From Sphingomonas lutea (GTDB lineage: Bacteria; Pseudomonadota; Alphaproteobacteria; Sphingomonadales; Sphingomonadaceae), in assembly GCF_014396785.1 (NCBI RefSeq), contig NZ_CP060718.1:2066501-2130500 (forward strand): a stretch of DNA of 64,000 nucleotides. The letters run 5' to 3'. This document shows positions 9,494 to 19,205 of this stretch, in pieces. Every line of letters begins with the position of its first letter. The stretch's first letter is position 1. The notes under the pieces are model-generated. The model was not told the DNA's origin and searched no databases. It saw only the letters and a program-made list of their open reading frames with translations. The translations under genes were made by a program, and so were the position numbers.

Positions 9494-10198
9494 ATGACCG
9501 CGTTCAAACCTGGCGACCCGCTCACCCTCAACCGCCTTTACGGCCGGTCGACCGGGCACAAGCTGCGCCAGGGCCAGCAGGAACTGGTCGAGCGCCTGCT
9601 GCCGCAGATCGAGGTGCCGGCCGAGGGCGAGATCACCGCCGCGCGGCTGTTCGGTGAGGACCGCCCGCTGCATTTCGAGATCGGCTTCGGATCGGGCGAG
9701 CATCTTGCCAGCCGTGCCGACATGCTGCCCGATCACGGCTTCATCGGCGCTGAGCCCTTCCTCAACGGCGTCGCGACTGCGCTCGGCCACATCCGCGACC
9801 AGCATCTCACCAACGTTCGGCTGTGGCGCGGCGATGCGCTCGACGTGCTCCAGCGCATTCCCGACGGCGCGCTCAGCTTCCTCTATCTGCTCCACCCCGA
9901 TCCTTGGCCAAAGGCGCGCCACGCCAAGCGCCGAATGGTCAACGACCGCCCGGTCGATCTGTTCGCGGCCAAGGTGAGGCCGGGCGGCGAATTCCGCCTC
10001 GCGACCGACGACCCGACCTATCTCAACTGGTCGCTGATGGTGATGCAGCGCCACGCGGGCGCGTTCGAATGGCTCGCGGAATCCCCGCGCGACTTCCTCG
10101 AACCACCCGGCGGCTGGATCGAAACCCGCTACGGCGCCAAGTCGCGTCGCGAGGGACGACGGCCATATTATCTGCGCTTTCGCCGGACGGCGGGCTAG
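9494..10198 (+). CDS. trmB: tRNA (guanine-N7-)-methyltransferase TrmB
   Basis: Makes m7G46 in the tRNA variable loop using SAM. The SAM-binding motif is LHFEIGFGSGEHL, and the family signature follows in FLYLLHPDPWPKARHAKRRMV. 234 residues, normal length. Its stop codon overlaps the stop of the convergent dehydrogenase gene by 4 bases. Confidence 0.96.
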   Translation: MTAFKPGDPLTLNRLYGRSTGHKLRQGQQELVERLLPQIEVPAEGEITAARLFGEDRPLHFEIGFGSGEHLASRADMLPDHGFIGAEPFLNGVATALGHIRDQHLTNVRLWRGDALDVLQRIPDGALSFLYLLHPDPWPKARHAKRRMVNDRPVDLFAAKVRPGGEFRLATDDPTYLNWSLMVMQRHAGAFEWLAESPRDFLEPPGGWIETRYGAKSRREGRRPYYLRFRRTAG

Positions 10199-11439
10199 CG
10201 CCGGGCAGGCTCCAACCGCAGCAACCTAGCGCCGTCTTCGTCTTCCAGAACATACACCTCGCCGCGCGGGCCCTGCGCGATTGCGCGGATGCGCTTGCCC
10301 ATGTCCCATTGCTCGGCCTTGCGCGCTGTCTCGCCATCAAGGTCGACGCGCTCCAGCCGCTGCCCGGACAGGCCGGCGATGAGCGCGTCGCCCTTCCATT
10401 GCGAAAACAGGTCGCCGTTGTAGATCAACAAGCCGCCCGGAGAGACGACCGGCGTCCACGTCAGCTTCGGCGCCTCGAACCCGTCGCCGGGCTTGTGGTC
10501 GGGGATCGGGACGCCGTTGTAATTGTCGCCGTTCGACACGCGCGGGTAACCGTAGTTGCGGCCCTTCACGATCAGGTTGAGCTCGTCCCCGCCCTTGGGG
10601 CCCATTTCCGCCACCCACAGGCGGCCGTCGGGCGCGAAGGCCAGGCCGAGCGGGTTGCGATGGCCGAGCGTCCAGGTCTCCGCCGGAGTCAGGTTCGGCC
10701 CCGGCCAGGTGACGGGCCGCCCCTGCGCGGTCTTTGCCTGCTCGCTGTCCCTCGGCGGATCGGTCACCTGCACGGTCGCCGCTCCCGTCCGGCCCGCCCA
10801 CGGATTGTCCGCCGCGGGCTTTCCGTCGAGCGTCAGGTGAAGGATCTTGCCGAGCGGCTGGTTGACGTCCTGCGCCGGGGTGAAGCGTTGCCGGTCCCCG
10901 GCGGCGAGGAACAGCGACTGGCCGTCGGGCGCGAAGGCGATGCGGGCGCCGAAGTGGCCGCCCCTGCCGCCCGTGGGATTGCGCCAGATCACCTGTACTT
11001 GCTGGAGCGAGGGCGCGCCCTGCAGGGCAAGCCTGGCGCGCGCCAGCGCGAGTTGGCTGCCGCCATTCTGCGACGCTTCGGCAAAGGTGAAATAGACCAT
11101 CTGGTCGCCCGCGAAGCTCGGCGCGGCCACCACATCGAGCAACCCGCCCTGCCCTTCGGCGACGACCGCCGGCACGCCGGCCACTTCGCGCTTCTGGCCG
11201 TTGGCGGTGTCGACCAGCCACAGCTTGCCGCTTTTTTCGGTGACCAGCGCCATCTTCGTCAGCGGGACGCCGGACCCGGGCAGAAAGCTCATCGCCCACG
11301 GCGCATCGAAGGTCGCGACCTCGGTCGTGGTGAAGGGACGTCCGCCCGAAGTACCGGCGGGCTGCGCCGTGGTGGGTGTCGTACTGCCGCACGCGGCGAC
11401 CACCAGCAAAAGCCCAGCTTGAACAAAACGGCGAACCAT
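10195..11439 (-). CDS. PQQ-dependent sugar dehydrogenase-like lipoprotein (Gdh/Asd type)
   Basis: A 414-residue protein beginning with a lipoprotein signal (LLLVVAACGS, lipid-modified Cys at about residue 17). The mature part has the six-bladed propeller signature of soluble aldose sugar dehydrogenases: PWAMSFLP, GQGGLLDV, GRGGHFGARIAFAPDG, GHRNPLGLAFAPDGRLWVAEMGPKGGDELN and NGDLF. Members oxidise aldoses with pyrroloquinoline quinone in the periplasm. No PQQ synthesis genes are in this window, so cofactor supply is unknown. It is divergent from the polyketide synthase gene. Confidence 0.87.
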   Translation of the reverse strand: MVRRFVQAGLLLVVAACGSTTPTTAQPAGTSGGRPFTTTEVATFDAPWAMSFLPGSGVPLTKMALVTEKSGKLWLVDTANGQKREVAGVPAVVAEGQGGLLDVVAAPSFAGDQMVYFTFAEASQNGGSQLALARARLALQGAPSLQQVQVIWRNPTGGRGGHFGARIAFAPDGQSLFLAAGDRQRFTPAQDVNQPLGKILHLTLDGKPAADNPWAGRTGAATVQVTDPPRDSEQAKTAQGRPVTWPGPNLTPAETWTLGHRNPLGLAFAPDGRLWVAEMGPKGGDELNLIVKGRNYGYPRVSNGDNYNGVPIPDHKPGDGFEAPKLTWTPVVSPGGLLIYNGDLFSQWKGDALIAGLSGQRLERVDLDGETARKAEQWDMGKRIRAIAQGPRGEVYVLEDEDGARLLRLEPARR

Positions 11440-11497
11440 CCACTTATCCCTTCTCTGGCACGGGCCGATGTCCGGCCGCCCGTCGTTAAGGCCTCGC

Positions 11498-12541
11498 ATG
11501 CAGCCCTGTAGCTTACTCTCATTGGCGACGGCGGTTCCGCCGTTCGTCATCGGCCAGGCCGAAGCGAAGGAGATCGGGCGCCGGGCGTTCCGGCGCAAAG
11601 GGCTGTTCGACAAGCTTGCGGGCGTGTTCGACAATGCCGCGATCGCACAGCGGCATCTCGTTGCACCGCCCGATTGGTACGAAACGCCGCACGGCTGGGC
11701 CGAGCGCAACGCGGTCTATCTCGAAGCGTCGGAAAAGCTCTTCGAAGAGGCCGCGCGCGCCGCCATCGACCGCGCCGGCCTCGCTCCGGGCGAGATCGAC
11801 GGCGTCGTCACCGTTTCGACGACGGGCATTGCGACGCCCAGCCTTGATGCCCGCGTCGGTCCCCGCATCGGGCTGCGCGACGATGTCCGCCGCGCCCCCG
11901 TCTTCGGCCTCGGCTGCGCGGGCGGAGTCAGCGGGCTTGCGCTGGCATCGCGGCTCGCGGTGTCCGATCCCGGCAGCAACTGGCTGTTCGTCACGGTCGA
12001 GACCTGCTCGATCTCGATCCGCCTCGAAAGCGACGACCCCGCGGCAATCGTCGCCACCGCCTTGTTCGGCGATGGCGCGGCGGCGGCGGTGGTGCGCGCG
12101 GGCAATGGCGGGCTCGCGTCGATCATGGGATCGGGCGAAAAATTGTGGCCCGACACGCTTGGCATCATGGGCTGGCGGGTCGAGGACCCCGGGCTCGCCG
12201 TGGTGTTCGACCGCGCCATCCCGCCGTTCATCGAGGCCGAGCTTGCCGCGGCGGTCGATGCGATGTGCGCCGACCTGCGCATCGCGCGCGAGGATATCGA
12301 CCGCTTCTGCTGCCACCCCGGCGGCGTGAAGGTCATCGACGCGATCGAGACTGCGCTCGAGCTCCACCAGGGCGAGCTCAATATCGAGCGCGAGGTACTG
12401 CGCGACTATGGCAATATGAGCGCGCCCACCGTCATGTTCGCGCTCGACCGGCTGATCGATCGCGGCCTGCCCGATCGGGTGATGATGACCGCCTTCGGCC
12501 CCGGCTTTACCTGCGCGGGACTGCTGCTCGAAGCCGCATGA
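11498..12541 (+). CDS. Type III polyketide synthase (chalcone/alkylresorcinol synthase family)
   Basis: A homodimeric thiolase-fold enzyme that condenses malonyl-CoA onto an acyl starter without an acyl carrier. The Cys-His-Asn triad is seen in GLGCAGGV, CCHPGGVK and YGNMSAPT. About 347 residues from the ATG at 11498, which has a TAAGG site seven bases upstream; an ATG at 11468 would add ten residues. The next gene overlaps by 4 bases and encodes a methyltransferase of the type paired with alkylresorcinol synthases (SrsA/SrsB, BpsA/BpsB), so methylated alkylresorcinols or alkylpyrones are the likely product. Confidence 0.9.
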   Translation: MQPCSLLSLATAVPPFVIGQAEAKEIGRRAFRRKGLFDKLAGVFDNAAIAQRHLVAPPDWYETPHGWAERNAVYLEASEKLFEEAARAAIDRAGLAPGEIDGVVTVSTTGIATPSLDARVGPRIGLRDDVRRAPVFGLGCAGGVSGLALASRLAVSDPGSNWLFVTVETCSISIRLESDDPAAIVATALFGDGAAAAVVRAGNGGLASIMGSGEKLWPDTLGIMGWRVEDPGLAVVFDRAIPPFIEAELAAAVDAMCADLRIAREDIDRFCCHPGGVKVIDAIETALELHQGELNIEREVLRDYGNMSAPTVMFALDRLIDRGLPDRVMMTAFGPGFTCAGLLLEAA

Positions 12542-13038
12542 CGGGCGCGGTCGTCATCCTTGCGCTGGTTACCCTCCAGCGCCTCGGCGAATTGTGGCTC
12601 GCCGCGCGCAACAGCCGCCGCCTTCTCGCCCGCGGCGCCCGCGAGGTCAGCGCTGCCCATTATCCCCTGATCGTCGCCGTTCATGCGTCATGGCTTGCCG
12701 CGTTATGGTGGTTCGCGCCCGGGCTGCCGATCCAACTCGGATGGTTGGCGCTGTTCATCCTGCTCCAGATTGCGCGGATCTGGGTCGTCGCCTCGCTCGG
12801 CGAGCGCTGGACGACGCGGATCTTCATCTTGCCCGGCGCGCCGCTCGTCCGCCGCGGCCCCTACCGCTTCCTCAGACACCCCAATTACATGGTCGTGATC
12901 GGGGAGATCGCCGCGCTCCCGCTGGTGTTTGGCCTGTGGCAGCTGGCACTGGCGTTCAGCCTGCTCAACGCGGCGGTGCTGTTCATCCGGATTCGCGCGG
13001 AAAATGCGGCGCTGGCCAGCGCAACCGCCGCCGACTAG
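12538..13038 (+). CDS. Isoprenylcysteine carboxylmethyltransferase-family membrane methyltransferase
   Basis: 166 residues with four or five predicted transmembrane helices and the ICMT signature GPYRFLRHPNYMVVIGE, which binds SAM at the membrane. The start overlaps the polyketide synthase stop (ATGA), so the two are translationally coupled. In SrsB/BpsB-type operons this partner O-methylates the phenolic lipid made by the synthase. The same role is inferred here; methylation of a different lipid cannot be excluded. Confidence 0.87.
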   Translation: MTGAVVILALVTLQRLGELWLAARNSRRLLARGAREVSAAHYPLIVAVHASWLAALWWFAPGLPIQLGWLALFILLQIARIWVVASLGERWTTRIFILPGAPLVRRGPYRFLRHPNYMVVIGEIAALPLVFGLWQLALAFSLLNAAVLFIRIRAENAALASATAAD

Positions 13039-13047
13039 GTTTCGCGC

Positions 13048-13602
13048 ATGAAATATCTCGCGATCCTCGCGTTTGCCCTGCTCGCCGGTTGCGCAACCCC
13101 GCGCCCGGTGGGGCCACAGGAGGCGTTCATGGACCGCTTGTTGGCGCTGTGCGGGAAGACGCTCGATGGCCGGATCGCCAGCCCCGCCGTCCCCGCCGAC
13201 GCGGACTTCGTTGGCAAGAAGCTGCAGATCCACGTTCGCGACTGCTCGCCAAGCGAATTCCGCATCCCCTTCGCGGTCGGCGACGATCGTTCGCGCACCT
13301 GGGTGATCTCGCGCACCCCGACCGGTTTGACGCTCAAGCACGACCATCGCCACGACGACGGGACCGAGGACAAGCTGTCGCAATATGGCGGCGAGACGGT
13401 GCAGCCGGGCACGGCGCAGCGCCAGGAGTTTCCGGCCGACCAATTTTCCAAGGACCTGTTCGTGTGCGAGAACCGCGCGGTGTCGGTGACCAATGTCTGG
13501 GCGCTTGAGGCCGCGCCCAATTTCATCGCTTACGAGCTGCGCCGTCCGGGCCGTTTCTTCCGCGTCGAATTCACGCCGGCGGGTGCAAATCCAGCGCGCT
13601 GA
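13048..13602 (+). CDS. Hypothetical lipoprotein
   Basis: 184 residues starting with a textbook lipoprotein signal (ILAFALLAGCAT, lipid Cys at about 15). The mature part has three further cysteines and short beta-like stretches, for instance RTWVISRTPTGLTLKHDHRHDDG. Nothing identifies a catalytic function. It starts 9 bases after the methyltransferase gene, so it may share that transcript. Probably a conserved periplasmic or outer-membrane lipoprotein. Confidence 0.7.
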   Translation: MKYLAILAFALLAGCATPRPVGPQEAFMDRLLALCGKTLDGRIASPAVPADADFVGKKLQIHVRDCSPSEFRIPFAVGDDRSRTWVISRTPTGLTLKHDHRHDDGTEDKLSQYGGETVQPGTAQRQEFPADQFSKDLFVCENRAVSVTNVWALEAAPNFIAYELRRPGRFFRVEFTPAGANPAR

Positions 13603-13609
13603 ACTCGCC

Positions 13610-13638
13610 TTGCCCTAGGCGGGCACTCGGCCTATATC
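13610..13638 (+). promoter_or_regulatory. Predicted promoter of the rimP-nusA-infB operon
   Basis: TTGCCC (13610-13615) and TATATC (13633-13638) are 17 bases apart, in the gap before rimP. A transcript starting near 13645 would have an 85-base leader. That leader contains the palindrome GGGGCCCC (13676-13683) and a CTCGG/CCGAG hairpin (13683-13699), room for the attenuation known for nusA operons, though this is not shown here. Confidence 0.45.
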
Positions 13639-13728
13639 GCGGCTCTCTCCTCGACATCGTGAGATGCCTGAGGCTGGGGCCCCTCGGCTCCGGTCCGAGA
13701 GAGGTTTGGAATTTCCGGAAGGCCCCAA

Positions 13729-14268
13729 GTGACCGATTTGGCCAAGCTGACGTCCCTGATCGAGCCCGAGGCGAAAGCGCTCGGCTTCGACCTTGTGCGC
13801 GTGGCGATGATCGGCGGCACCAGCGATCCGACGCTGCAGGTGATGGCCGAGCGCCCCAATACGCGCCAGCTCAACTTGTCCGACTGCGAAGCGCTGTCGC
13901 GCGCTTTGTCGGAAAAGCTCGACGCGCTCGAAGCGGCGGGCGCCGATCCGATCGACGGCGGCTACCGGCTCGAAGTCAGTTCGCCCGGGATCGACCGCCC
14001 GCTGACCCGCCTTCAGGATTATTCCGACTGGTCGGGACATGAAGCGCGCATCAAGCTCGCCGAACCGCAGGACGGCGCCAAGCAGATCAGCGGCGATATC
14101 GCCGGCGTCGACGGCCAGACCATCCGCATTGCCACGCCCAAGGGCGAACGCACTGTCGATTTCGCCAATATCGCGTCGGCCAAATTGCTGTTGACCGACA
14201 AGCTCATCACCGCCACCGCGCCGCTCAGCACCGAGGGCGCCGATTCCATTTTGACGCAAGAGGACTAG
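13729..14268 (+). CDS. rimP: Ribosome maturation factor RimP
   Basis: Binds the 30S subunit and helps its maturation. 179 residues with the RimP core (LGFDLVRVAMIG, VSSPGIDRPL) and a C-terminal SH3-like domain. The start is a GTG at 13729 behind a CCGGAAGG site. It heads the conserved rimP-nusA-ylxR-infB order and lies 6 bases before nusA. Confidence 0.95.
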   Translation: MTDLAKLTSLIEPEAKALGFDLVRVAMIGGTSDPTLQVMAERPNTRQLNLSDCEALSRALSEKLDALEAAGADPIDGGYRLEVSSPGIDRPLTRLQDYSDWSGHEARIKLAEPQDGAKQISGDIAGVDGQTIRIATPKGERTVDFANIASAKLLLTDKLITATAPLSTEGADSILTQED

Positions 14269-14274
14269 ACTTTC

Positions 14275-15894
14275 ATGGCCACTGCAGCCCCCGCCGCCGT
14301 CAGCGCCAACAAGGCCGAGCTGATCGCGATCGCCGACGCCGTCGCGCGCGAGAAGCTGATCGACAAGGCGATCGTCATCGAGGCGATGGAAGATGCGATC
14401 CAGCGCGCTGCCCGCGCCCGCTACGGCGCCGAAAATGACATCCGCGCCAAGCTCGACGGCGAAACCGGCGACCTGCGCTTGTGGCGCGTGCTGGAAGTCG
14501 TCGAGGAGCCCGAGGATCATTTCAAGCAGATCGACGAAAAGGGCGCGCAGAAGCTGCAGAAGGGCGCCGCCGTCGGCGATTTCATCGTTGATCCGCTGCC
14601 GCCGATCGAATTCGGCCGCATCGCCGCCCAGGCCGCCAAGCAGGTCATCTTCCAGAAAGTCCGCGATGCCGAGCGCGAGCGCCAGTACGAAGAGTTCAAG
14701 GACCGCGCGAACGAGATTATCACCGGCGTCGTCAAGCGCGTCGAGTTCGGGCACGTCGTCGTCGACCTCGGCCGCGCCGAAGGTGTCATCCGCCGCGACC
14801 AGCAGATCCCGCGCGAAATGGTCCGCGTCGGTGACCGCATCCGCTCGCTGATCTCCGCCGTCCGCCGCGAAGCGCGCGGTCCGCAGATCTTCCTGTCGCG
14901 CGCCCACCCCGAATTCATGAAGAAGCTGTTCGCGCAGGAAGTGCCCGAAATTTACGACGGGATCATCGAGATCAAGGCCGCGGCCCGCGATCCGGGCAGC
15001 CGCGCCAAGATCGGCGTCATCAGCCACGACAGCTCGATTGATCCGGTCGGCGCCTGCGTCGGCATGAAGGGCAGCCGCGTCCAGGCAGTGGTCCAGGAAT
15101 TGCAGGGCGAAAAGATCGACATCATTCCGTGGAGCCAGGATCTGGCGACCTTCGTCGTCAACGCCCTCCAGCCCGCGACCGTCAGCCGCGTCGTCATCGA
15201 CGAGGAAGAATCGCGTATCGAAGTCGTCGTTCCCGACGACCAGCTCAGCCTGGCGATCGGCCGTCGCGGCCAGAACGTCCGCCTCGCCTCGCAGTTGACG
15301 GCGTCGCAGATCGACATCCTGACCGAGGCGGATGCGAGCGAGAAGCGCCAGCGCGAATTCGTCGAGCGCTCGGAAATGTTCCAGAGCGAACTCGACGTCG
15401 ACGAAACGCTGTCGCAGTTGCTTGTCGCCGAAGGGTTCACCAGCCTCGAGGAAGTCGCCTACGTCGAGCAGGACGAGATCGCCTCGATCGAAGGCCTCGA
15501 CGATGAGATCGCGACCGAATTGCAGAGCCGTGCTGGCGAAGCGCTCGAACGCCGCGAAGCCGCAGCCCGCGAGGAGCGCCGCGCGCTTGGCGTGGACGAT
15601 GCGCTGGCCGAAATCCCGCACCTCACCGAAGCGATGCTGGTGACCTTGGGCAAGGCCAACATCCGCACGCTCGACGACCTCGCCGACCTCGCTACCGACG
15701 AGCTCATCCAGAAGAAGCGCGTCGAACCGCGCCGCCGCGAGCCGAGCACCCGGCCCGAAGACAAGGGCGGGATCCTCGCCGAATATGGCCTGACCGAAGA
15801 GCAGGGCAACGAGATCATCATGGCCGCCCGCGCGCATTGGTTTGAAGATGAGCCGCAAGCTGAGGAGGCCGCCGATGCGGAACCCTCAGAATGA
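14275..15894 (+). CDS. nusA: Transcription termination/antitermination factor NusA
   Basis: 539 residues in the standard order: N-terminal RNA-polymerase-binding domain (about 1-140), S1 domain, two KH domains (GACVGMKGSRVQAVVQELQGEKIDI and LAIGRRGQNVRLASQLT) and a C-terminal helix-hairpin-helix repeat region (about 370-520) with an acidic tail. It controls pausing, termination and rRNA antitermination. The end overlaps ylxR by 20 bases. Confidence 0.97.
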   Translation: MATAAPAAVSANKAELIAIADAVAREKLIDKAIVIEAMEDAIQRAARARYGAENDIRAKLDGETGDLRLWRVLEVVEEPEDHFKQIDEKGAQKLQKGAAVGDFIVDPLPPIEFGRIAAQAAKQVIFQKVRDAERERQYEEFKDRANEIITGVVKRVEFGHVVVDLGRAEGVIRRDQQIPREMVRVGDRIRSLISAVRREARGPQIFLSRAHPEFMKKLFAQEVPEIYDGIIEIKAAARDPGSRAKIGVISHDSSIDPVGACVGMKGSRVQAVVQELQGEKIDIIPWSQDLATFVVNALQPATVSRVVIDEEESRIEVVVPDDQLSLAIGRRGQNVRLASQLTASQIDILTEADASEKRQREFVERSEMFQSELDVDETLSQLLVAEGFTSLEEVAYVEQDEIASIEGLDDEIATELQSRAGEALERREAAAREERRALGVDDALAEIPHLTEAMLVTLGKANIRTLDDLADLATDELIQKKRVEPRRREPSTRPEDKGGILAEYGLTEEQGNEIIMAARAHWFEDEPQAEEAADAEPSE

Positions 15895-16699
15895 TCGCTT
15901 AGGCCGGAAGAACTCCGTTTCTCCTGAGCGGAGCGCGAAGCCGACTGCCAAGCCCATTCGTCCCGAGCCTAGTCAAGGGACGCAGGCAGGACGTGTCTCA
16001 ACTTCGCTCGACACCAACGGTGGTGCGGGCAAGGCGAACAGCCCCGAACGCACCTGCATCCTTTCGCGCCGCAAGGGCACGCGCGACGATCTGATCCGCC
16101 TCGCGCTCGGCCCCGACGGCAGCGTCGCGCCCGACGTTCGCGCCCGCGCGCCGGGACGCGGCGCGTGGATCGGCGTGACGCAGGCCGAGCTCGATGCCGC
16201 GAATGCCAAGGGCAAGCTCAAGGCCGCGCTGCAGCGCGCGTTCAAGACCAATGAGGTGACCGTGCCCGCCGACCTTGGGGCTCGCACCGCGCAGGCGCTG
16301 CGTCAGGGGGCGCTCGATCGGCTTGGCATGGAAGCGCGCGCGAGCAACCTGATCAACGGCGCCGACCGCGTCGAACAGGCGGCGCGCGGCGGGAAAGTCC
16401 ATATGCTGATCCACGCCGCCGACGCCGGCGAAGACGGGCGAGGCAAGCTCGACCAGGCCTGGCGCGTCGGCGGGGGTGAGGAGCGGGGGGTGATATTCCC
16501 CGAGGAAAGGACTATCTTGTCGATGGCACTTGGCCGCGAAAATGTGGTACATGTAGCCCTGACCGATCCCGCCGCCGCATCGCGTGTTCGCCACGCGCTT
16601 GGACGGTGGCTTGCTTTCACTGGCCCCGATCGTGGTCTGGAAGGCGGTGAACCCGCCTCGAGGACCGGCTCGGCTGACGACGTTTTGACGAAGGAATAG
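15875..16699 (+). CDS. ylxR: YlxR-family RNA-binding protein with L7Ae-like C-terminal domain; carries a repeat-encoded insert
   Basis: 274 residues between nusA and infB, the usual place for YlxR. The DUF448 core begins at about residue 56 (SPERTCILSRR, then APGRGAWIGV). A C-terminal L7Ae/L30e-like domain follows (ASNLINGADRVEQAARGGKVHMLIHA). Residues about 12-52 are low-complexity and are encoded by a dispersed sphingomonad repeat that stays in frame. The ATG at 15875 has a GAGGAGG site and lies inside the nusA end. YlxR proteins are linked to RNA binding and control of RNase P or translation genes; the role here is inferred from position. Confidence 0.85.
   Translation: MRNPQNDRLGRKNSVSPERSAKPTAKPIRPEPSQGTQAGRVSTSLDTNGGAGKANSPERTCILSRRKGTRDDLIRLALGPDGSVAPDVRARAPGRGAWIGVTQAELDAANAKGKLKAALQRAFKTNEVTVPADLGARTAQALRQGALDRLGMEARASNLINGADRVEQAARGGKVHMLIHAADAGEDGRGKLDQAWRVGGGEERGVIFPEERTILSMALGRENVVHVALTDPAAASRVRHALGRWLAFTGPDRGLEGGEPASRTGSADDVLTKE
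15909..16022 (+). repeat. Dispersed palindromic repeat inserted in frame in ylxR
   Basis: The segment contains CGTCCC/GGGACG (15959-15964 with 15977-15982) and GTGTC/GACAC (15993-15997 with 16010-16014) around an ACTTCGCT core. These match the short hairpin blocks I know from intergenic repeats of sphingomonads (TCCTGAGC, GTGTCTC-ACTTCGCTCGACAC). It is translated in frame as about 38 residues rich in Ser, Pro, Lys and Thr. Family identity rests on recognition, not on a search. Confidence 0.7.
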
Positions 16700-16700
16700 A

Positions 16701-19205
16701 ATGGCAGACCAGACCGAAAAGCCGAAGCTCGGAACCCGGCCGCCGCTGGGGCTCAAGCGCACGGTGGAGACCGGCAAGGTCAAGCAAAGCTTCAGCCACG
16801 GCCGCTCGAACACGGTCGTGGTCGAGGTCAAGAAGCGCCGCATCCTCGGTCGTCCGGGCGAAGCCCCGCCGGCCGAGCAGGCCAAGCCCGAGCCAGTCGC
16901 CGAAGCGCCCAAGCCTGCGTCGAAGCCGGCAGCGCCCGCGGCCCCGGCCCCGCGCCGTCTGTCCGAAGCGGAGCAGATCGCGCAGCGCCGCGCGGACGTC
17001 GAGCGCATGCAGCGCGAGGCCGAGGAATCGCGCCTCACCGCGCTTGAGGAAGCGCGCCGCCGCGAAGAACGCAGCAAGGTCGAGCAGAGCGAGGAAGAGC
17101 GTCGCCGCGCCGAAGATAACCGCAAGGCCGAGGAAGCTGCTGCCGAAGAGGCCCAGCGCCAGGCCGCCGAAGAGGCGCAGCGCGCCGCTGAGGCCGCTGC
17201 CGCGCCCAAGGCGGAAACGCCGGCGGCCGGCCAGGACGATCGCCGCTTTTCCCGTCCCGCCCCTGCGCCGAAGCGCCCTGAGCCGACCCGCCCGAGCCGC
17301 GGCCGCGGCGACGACCAGCGCCAGCGCGGCAAGCTGACCGTCACGCGCGCTTTGTCGGGTGAGGACGATAGCCGCGCGCGCTCGCTCGCTGCGCTGCGCC
17401 GCGCGCGCGAAAAGGAAAAGCGCCACCACATGGAATCGGGTCCTGCGCAAAAGCAGGTCCGCGACGTGGTCGTGCCCGAAGCCATTACCGTGCAGGAACT
17501 CGCCAACCGCATGGCCGAGCGCGGCGCCGACCTCGTCAAAGCCCTGTTCAAGATGGGCTCGCCCGTCACCCTGACGCAGACAATCGACCAGGACACGGCC
17601 GAGCTGCTGGTCACCGAGTTCGGCCATACCATCAAGCGCGTCAGCGAAAGCGACATCGACATTGACAGCTCGTCCGATGTCGATGCCGACGACACGCTCC
17701 AGCCGCGTCCGCCGGTGGTCACGATCATGGGCCACGTCGATCACGGCAAGACGTCGCTGCTCGACGCCATTCGCGGTGCCGACGTGGTCGCAGGCGAAGC
17801 CGGCGGGATCACCCAGCATATTGGCGCCTATCAGGTGACGCTGCCCGACAATTCGAAGGTCACCTTCCTCGACACGCCCGGTCACGAGGCGTTCACGGAA
17901 ATGCGTGCGCGCGGCGCCAATGTCACCGACATCGTGGTGCTGGTGGTTGCCGCCGACGACGGCCTCAAGCCCCAGACGGTCGAAGCGATCAACCATACCA
18001 AGGCGGCGGGCGTGCCGATGATCGTTGCGATCAACAAGATCGACAAGCCCGAAGCCAAGGCGCAGCGAGTCCGCGAAGAGCTGTTGCAGCACGAAGTGAT
18101 TGTCGAGGATCTCGGCGGCGACGTGCAGGACGTCGAAGTCTCGGCCAAGGCCAAGACCAACCTCGACAAGCTCCTGGAGGCGCTTCACCTCCAGGCCGAA
18201 ATCCTCGAGCTCAAGGCCAATCCCGACCGCGCCGCCGAAGGCACGGTGATTGAAGCCAAGCTCGACAAGGGCCGCGGTCCGCTCGCCACCGTGCTGATCC
18301 AGCGCGGCACGCTGCGCGTCGGCGACGTCTTCGTCGCGGGCGCGTCGAGCGGCAAGGTGCGCGCGATGATCGACGACAAGGGCCGCCAGGTGAAGGAAGC
18401 CGGACCGTCCTTCCCGGTCGAAGTGCTTGGACTGTCTGCCGTTCCCGCCGCCGGCGACCCGTTCACGGTGGTCGAGAACGAAGGGCGCGCGCGCGAAGTC
18501 GCCGCCTATCGTCAGGGCGTCATCGACCGGAAGCGCACCACCAGCGCGCCGGTCAGCCTGGAAAATATGTTCGCCAGCCACGCTTCGACGACCATGGAAT
18601 TCCCATTGGTCGTGAAGGCCGACGTGCAGGGGTCGGTCGAAGCGATCGTCCATGCGCTCAACCGCCTGTCGACGGACGAGATCAAGGTTCGCGTGCTTCA
18701 TTCGGGCGTCGGCGCGATCACGGAAAGCGACGTTACCCTGGCCAGCGCCAGCGGCGCGCCGATCATCGGCTTCAACGTCCGTCCCAATGCCAAGGCGCGC
18801 GAAGTGGCCGACCGCAACAAGGTCGAGTTCCGCTATTACGACGTCATCTACCACCTGACCGATTGGGCCAAGGGTGCAATGGCGGGCGAGCTTGGGCCCG
18901 AGATCATCGAGACGGTCATCGGCCGCGCCCGCGTCCAGGAAGTGTTCCCGGCGGGCAAGAAGGACAAGGCCGCCGGCCTGCTCGTCCTCGAAGGCGTCAT
19001 CCGCAAGGGCGTCAACGCCCGCCTCACGCGCGAGGATGTCATCGTGTCGAAGACGACCATCGCCTCTCTGCGGCGCTTCAAGGACGACGTGGCGGAAGTC
19101 ACCTCGGGCCTCGAATGCGGCGTGCTTCTGGCCGACACCAACGACATCAAGCCGGGCGACAGCCTCGAAGTGTTTGAGGTCGAGGAGCGCGCGCGGACGC
19201 TGTAA
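16701..19205 (+). CDS. infB: Translation initiation factor IF-2
   Basis: 834 residues. The N-terminus (about 1-250) is a long, charged coiled-coil region rich in Ala, Glu and Arg ([21 protein letters not shown]), typical of IF-2. The GTPase domain follows with G1 GHVDHGKTS (about 344-352), G3 DTPGHEAF and G4 NKID, then the domains that bind fMet-tRNA. It starts one base after ylxR behind an AAGGAAT site. A structured repeat begins at its stop codon. Confidence 0.98.
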   Translation: MADQTEKPKLGTRPPLGLKRTVETGKVKQSFSHGRSNTVVVEVKKRRILGRPGEAPPAEQAKPEPVAEAPKPASKPAAPAAPAPRRLSEAEQIAQRRADVERMQREAEESRLTALEEARRREERSKVEQSEEERRRAEDNRKAEEAAAEEAQRQAAEEAQRAAEAAAAPKAETPAAGQDDRRFSRPAPAPKRPEPTRPSRGRGDDQRQRGKLTVTRALSGEDDSRARSLAALRRAREKEKRHHMESGPAQKQVRDVVVPEAITVQELANRMAERGADLVKALFKMGSPVTLTQTIDQDTAELLVTEFGHTIKRVSESDIDIDSSSDVDADDTLQPRPPVVTIMGHVDHGKTSLLDAIRGADVVAGEAGGITQHIGAYQVTLPDNSKVTFLDTPGHEAFTEMRARGANVTDIVVLVVAADDGLKPQTVEAINHTKAAGVPMIVAINKIDKPEAKAQRVREELLQHEVIVEDLGGDVQDVEVSAKAKTNLDKLLEALHLQAEILELKANPDRAAEGTVIEAKLDKGRGPLATVLIQRGTLRVGDVFVAGASSGKVRAMIDDKGRQVKEAGPSFPVEVLGLSAVPAAGDPFTVVENEGRAREVAAYRQGVIDRKRTTSAPVSLENMFASHASTTMEFPLVVKADVQGSVEAIVHALNRLSTDEIKVRVLHSGVGAITESDVTLASASGAPIIGFNVRPNAKAREVADRNKVEFRYYDVIYHLTDWAKGAMAGELGPEIIETVIGRARVQEVFPAGKKDKAAGLLVLEGVIRKGVNARLTREDVIVSKTTIASLRRFKDDVAEVTSGLECGVLLADTNDIKPGDSLEVFEVEERARTL

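Noticed and set aside
13615..15858. Long open frame on the minus strand opposite nusA
   Set aside because: It is a mirror of the real gene caused by high GC at third positions; composition is unlike a protein and no domain is visible. The same applies to long antisense frames opposite miaB, infB, pnp, lnt and the amidohydrolase.
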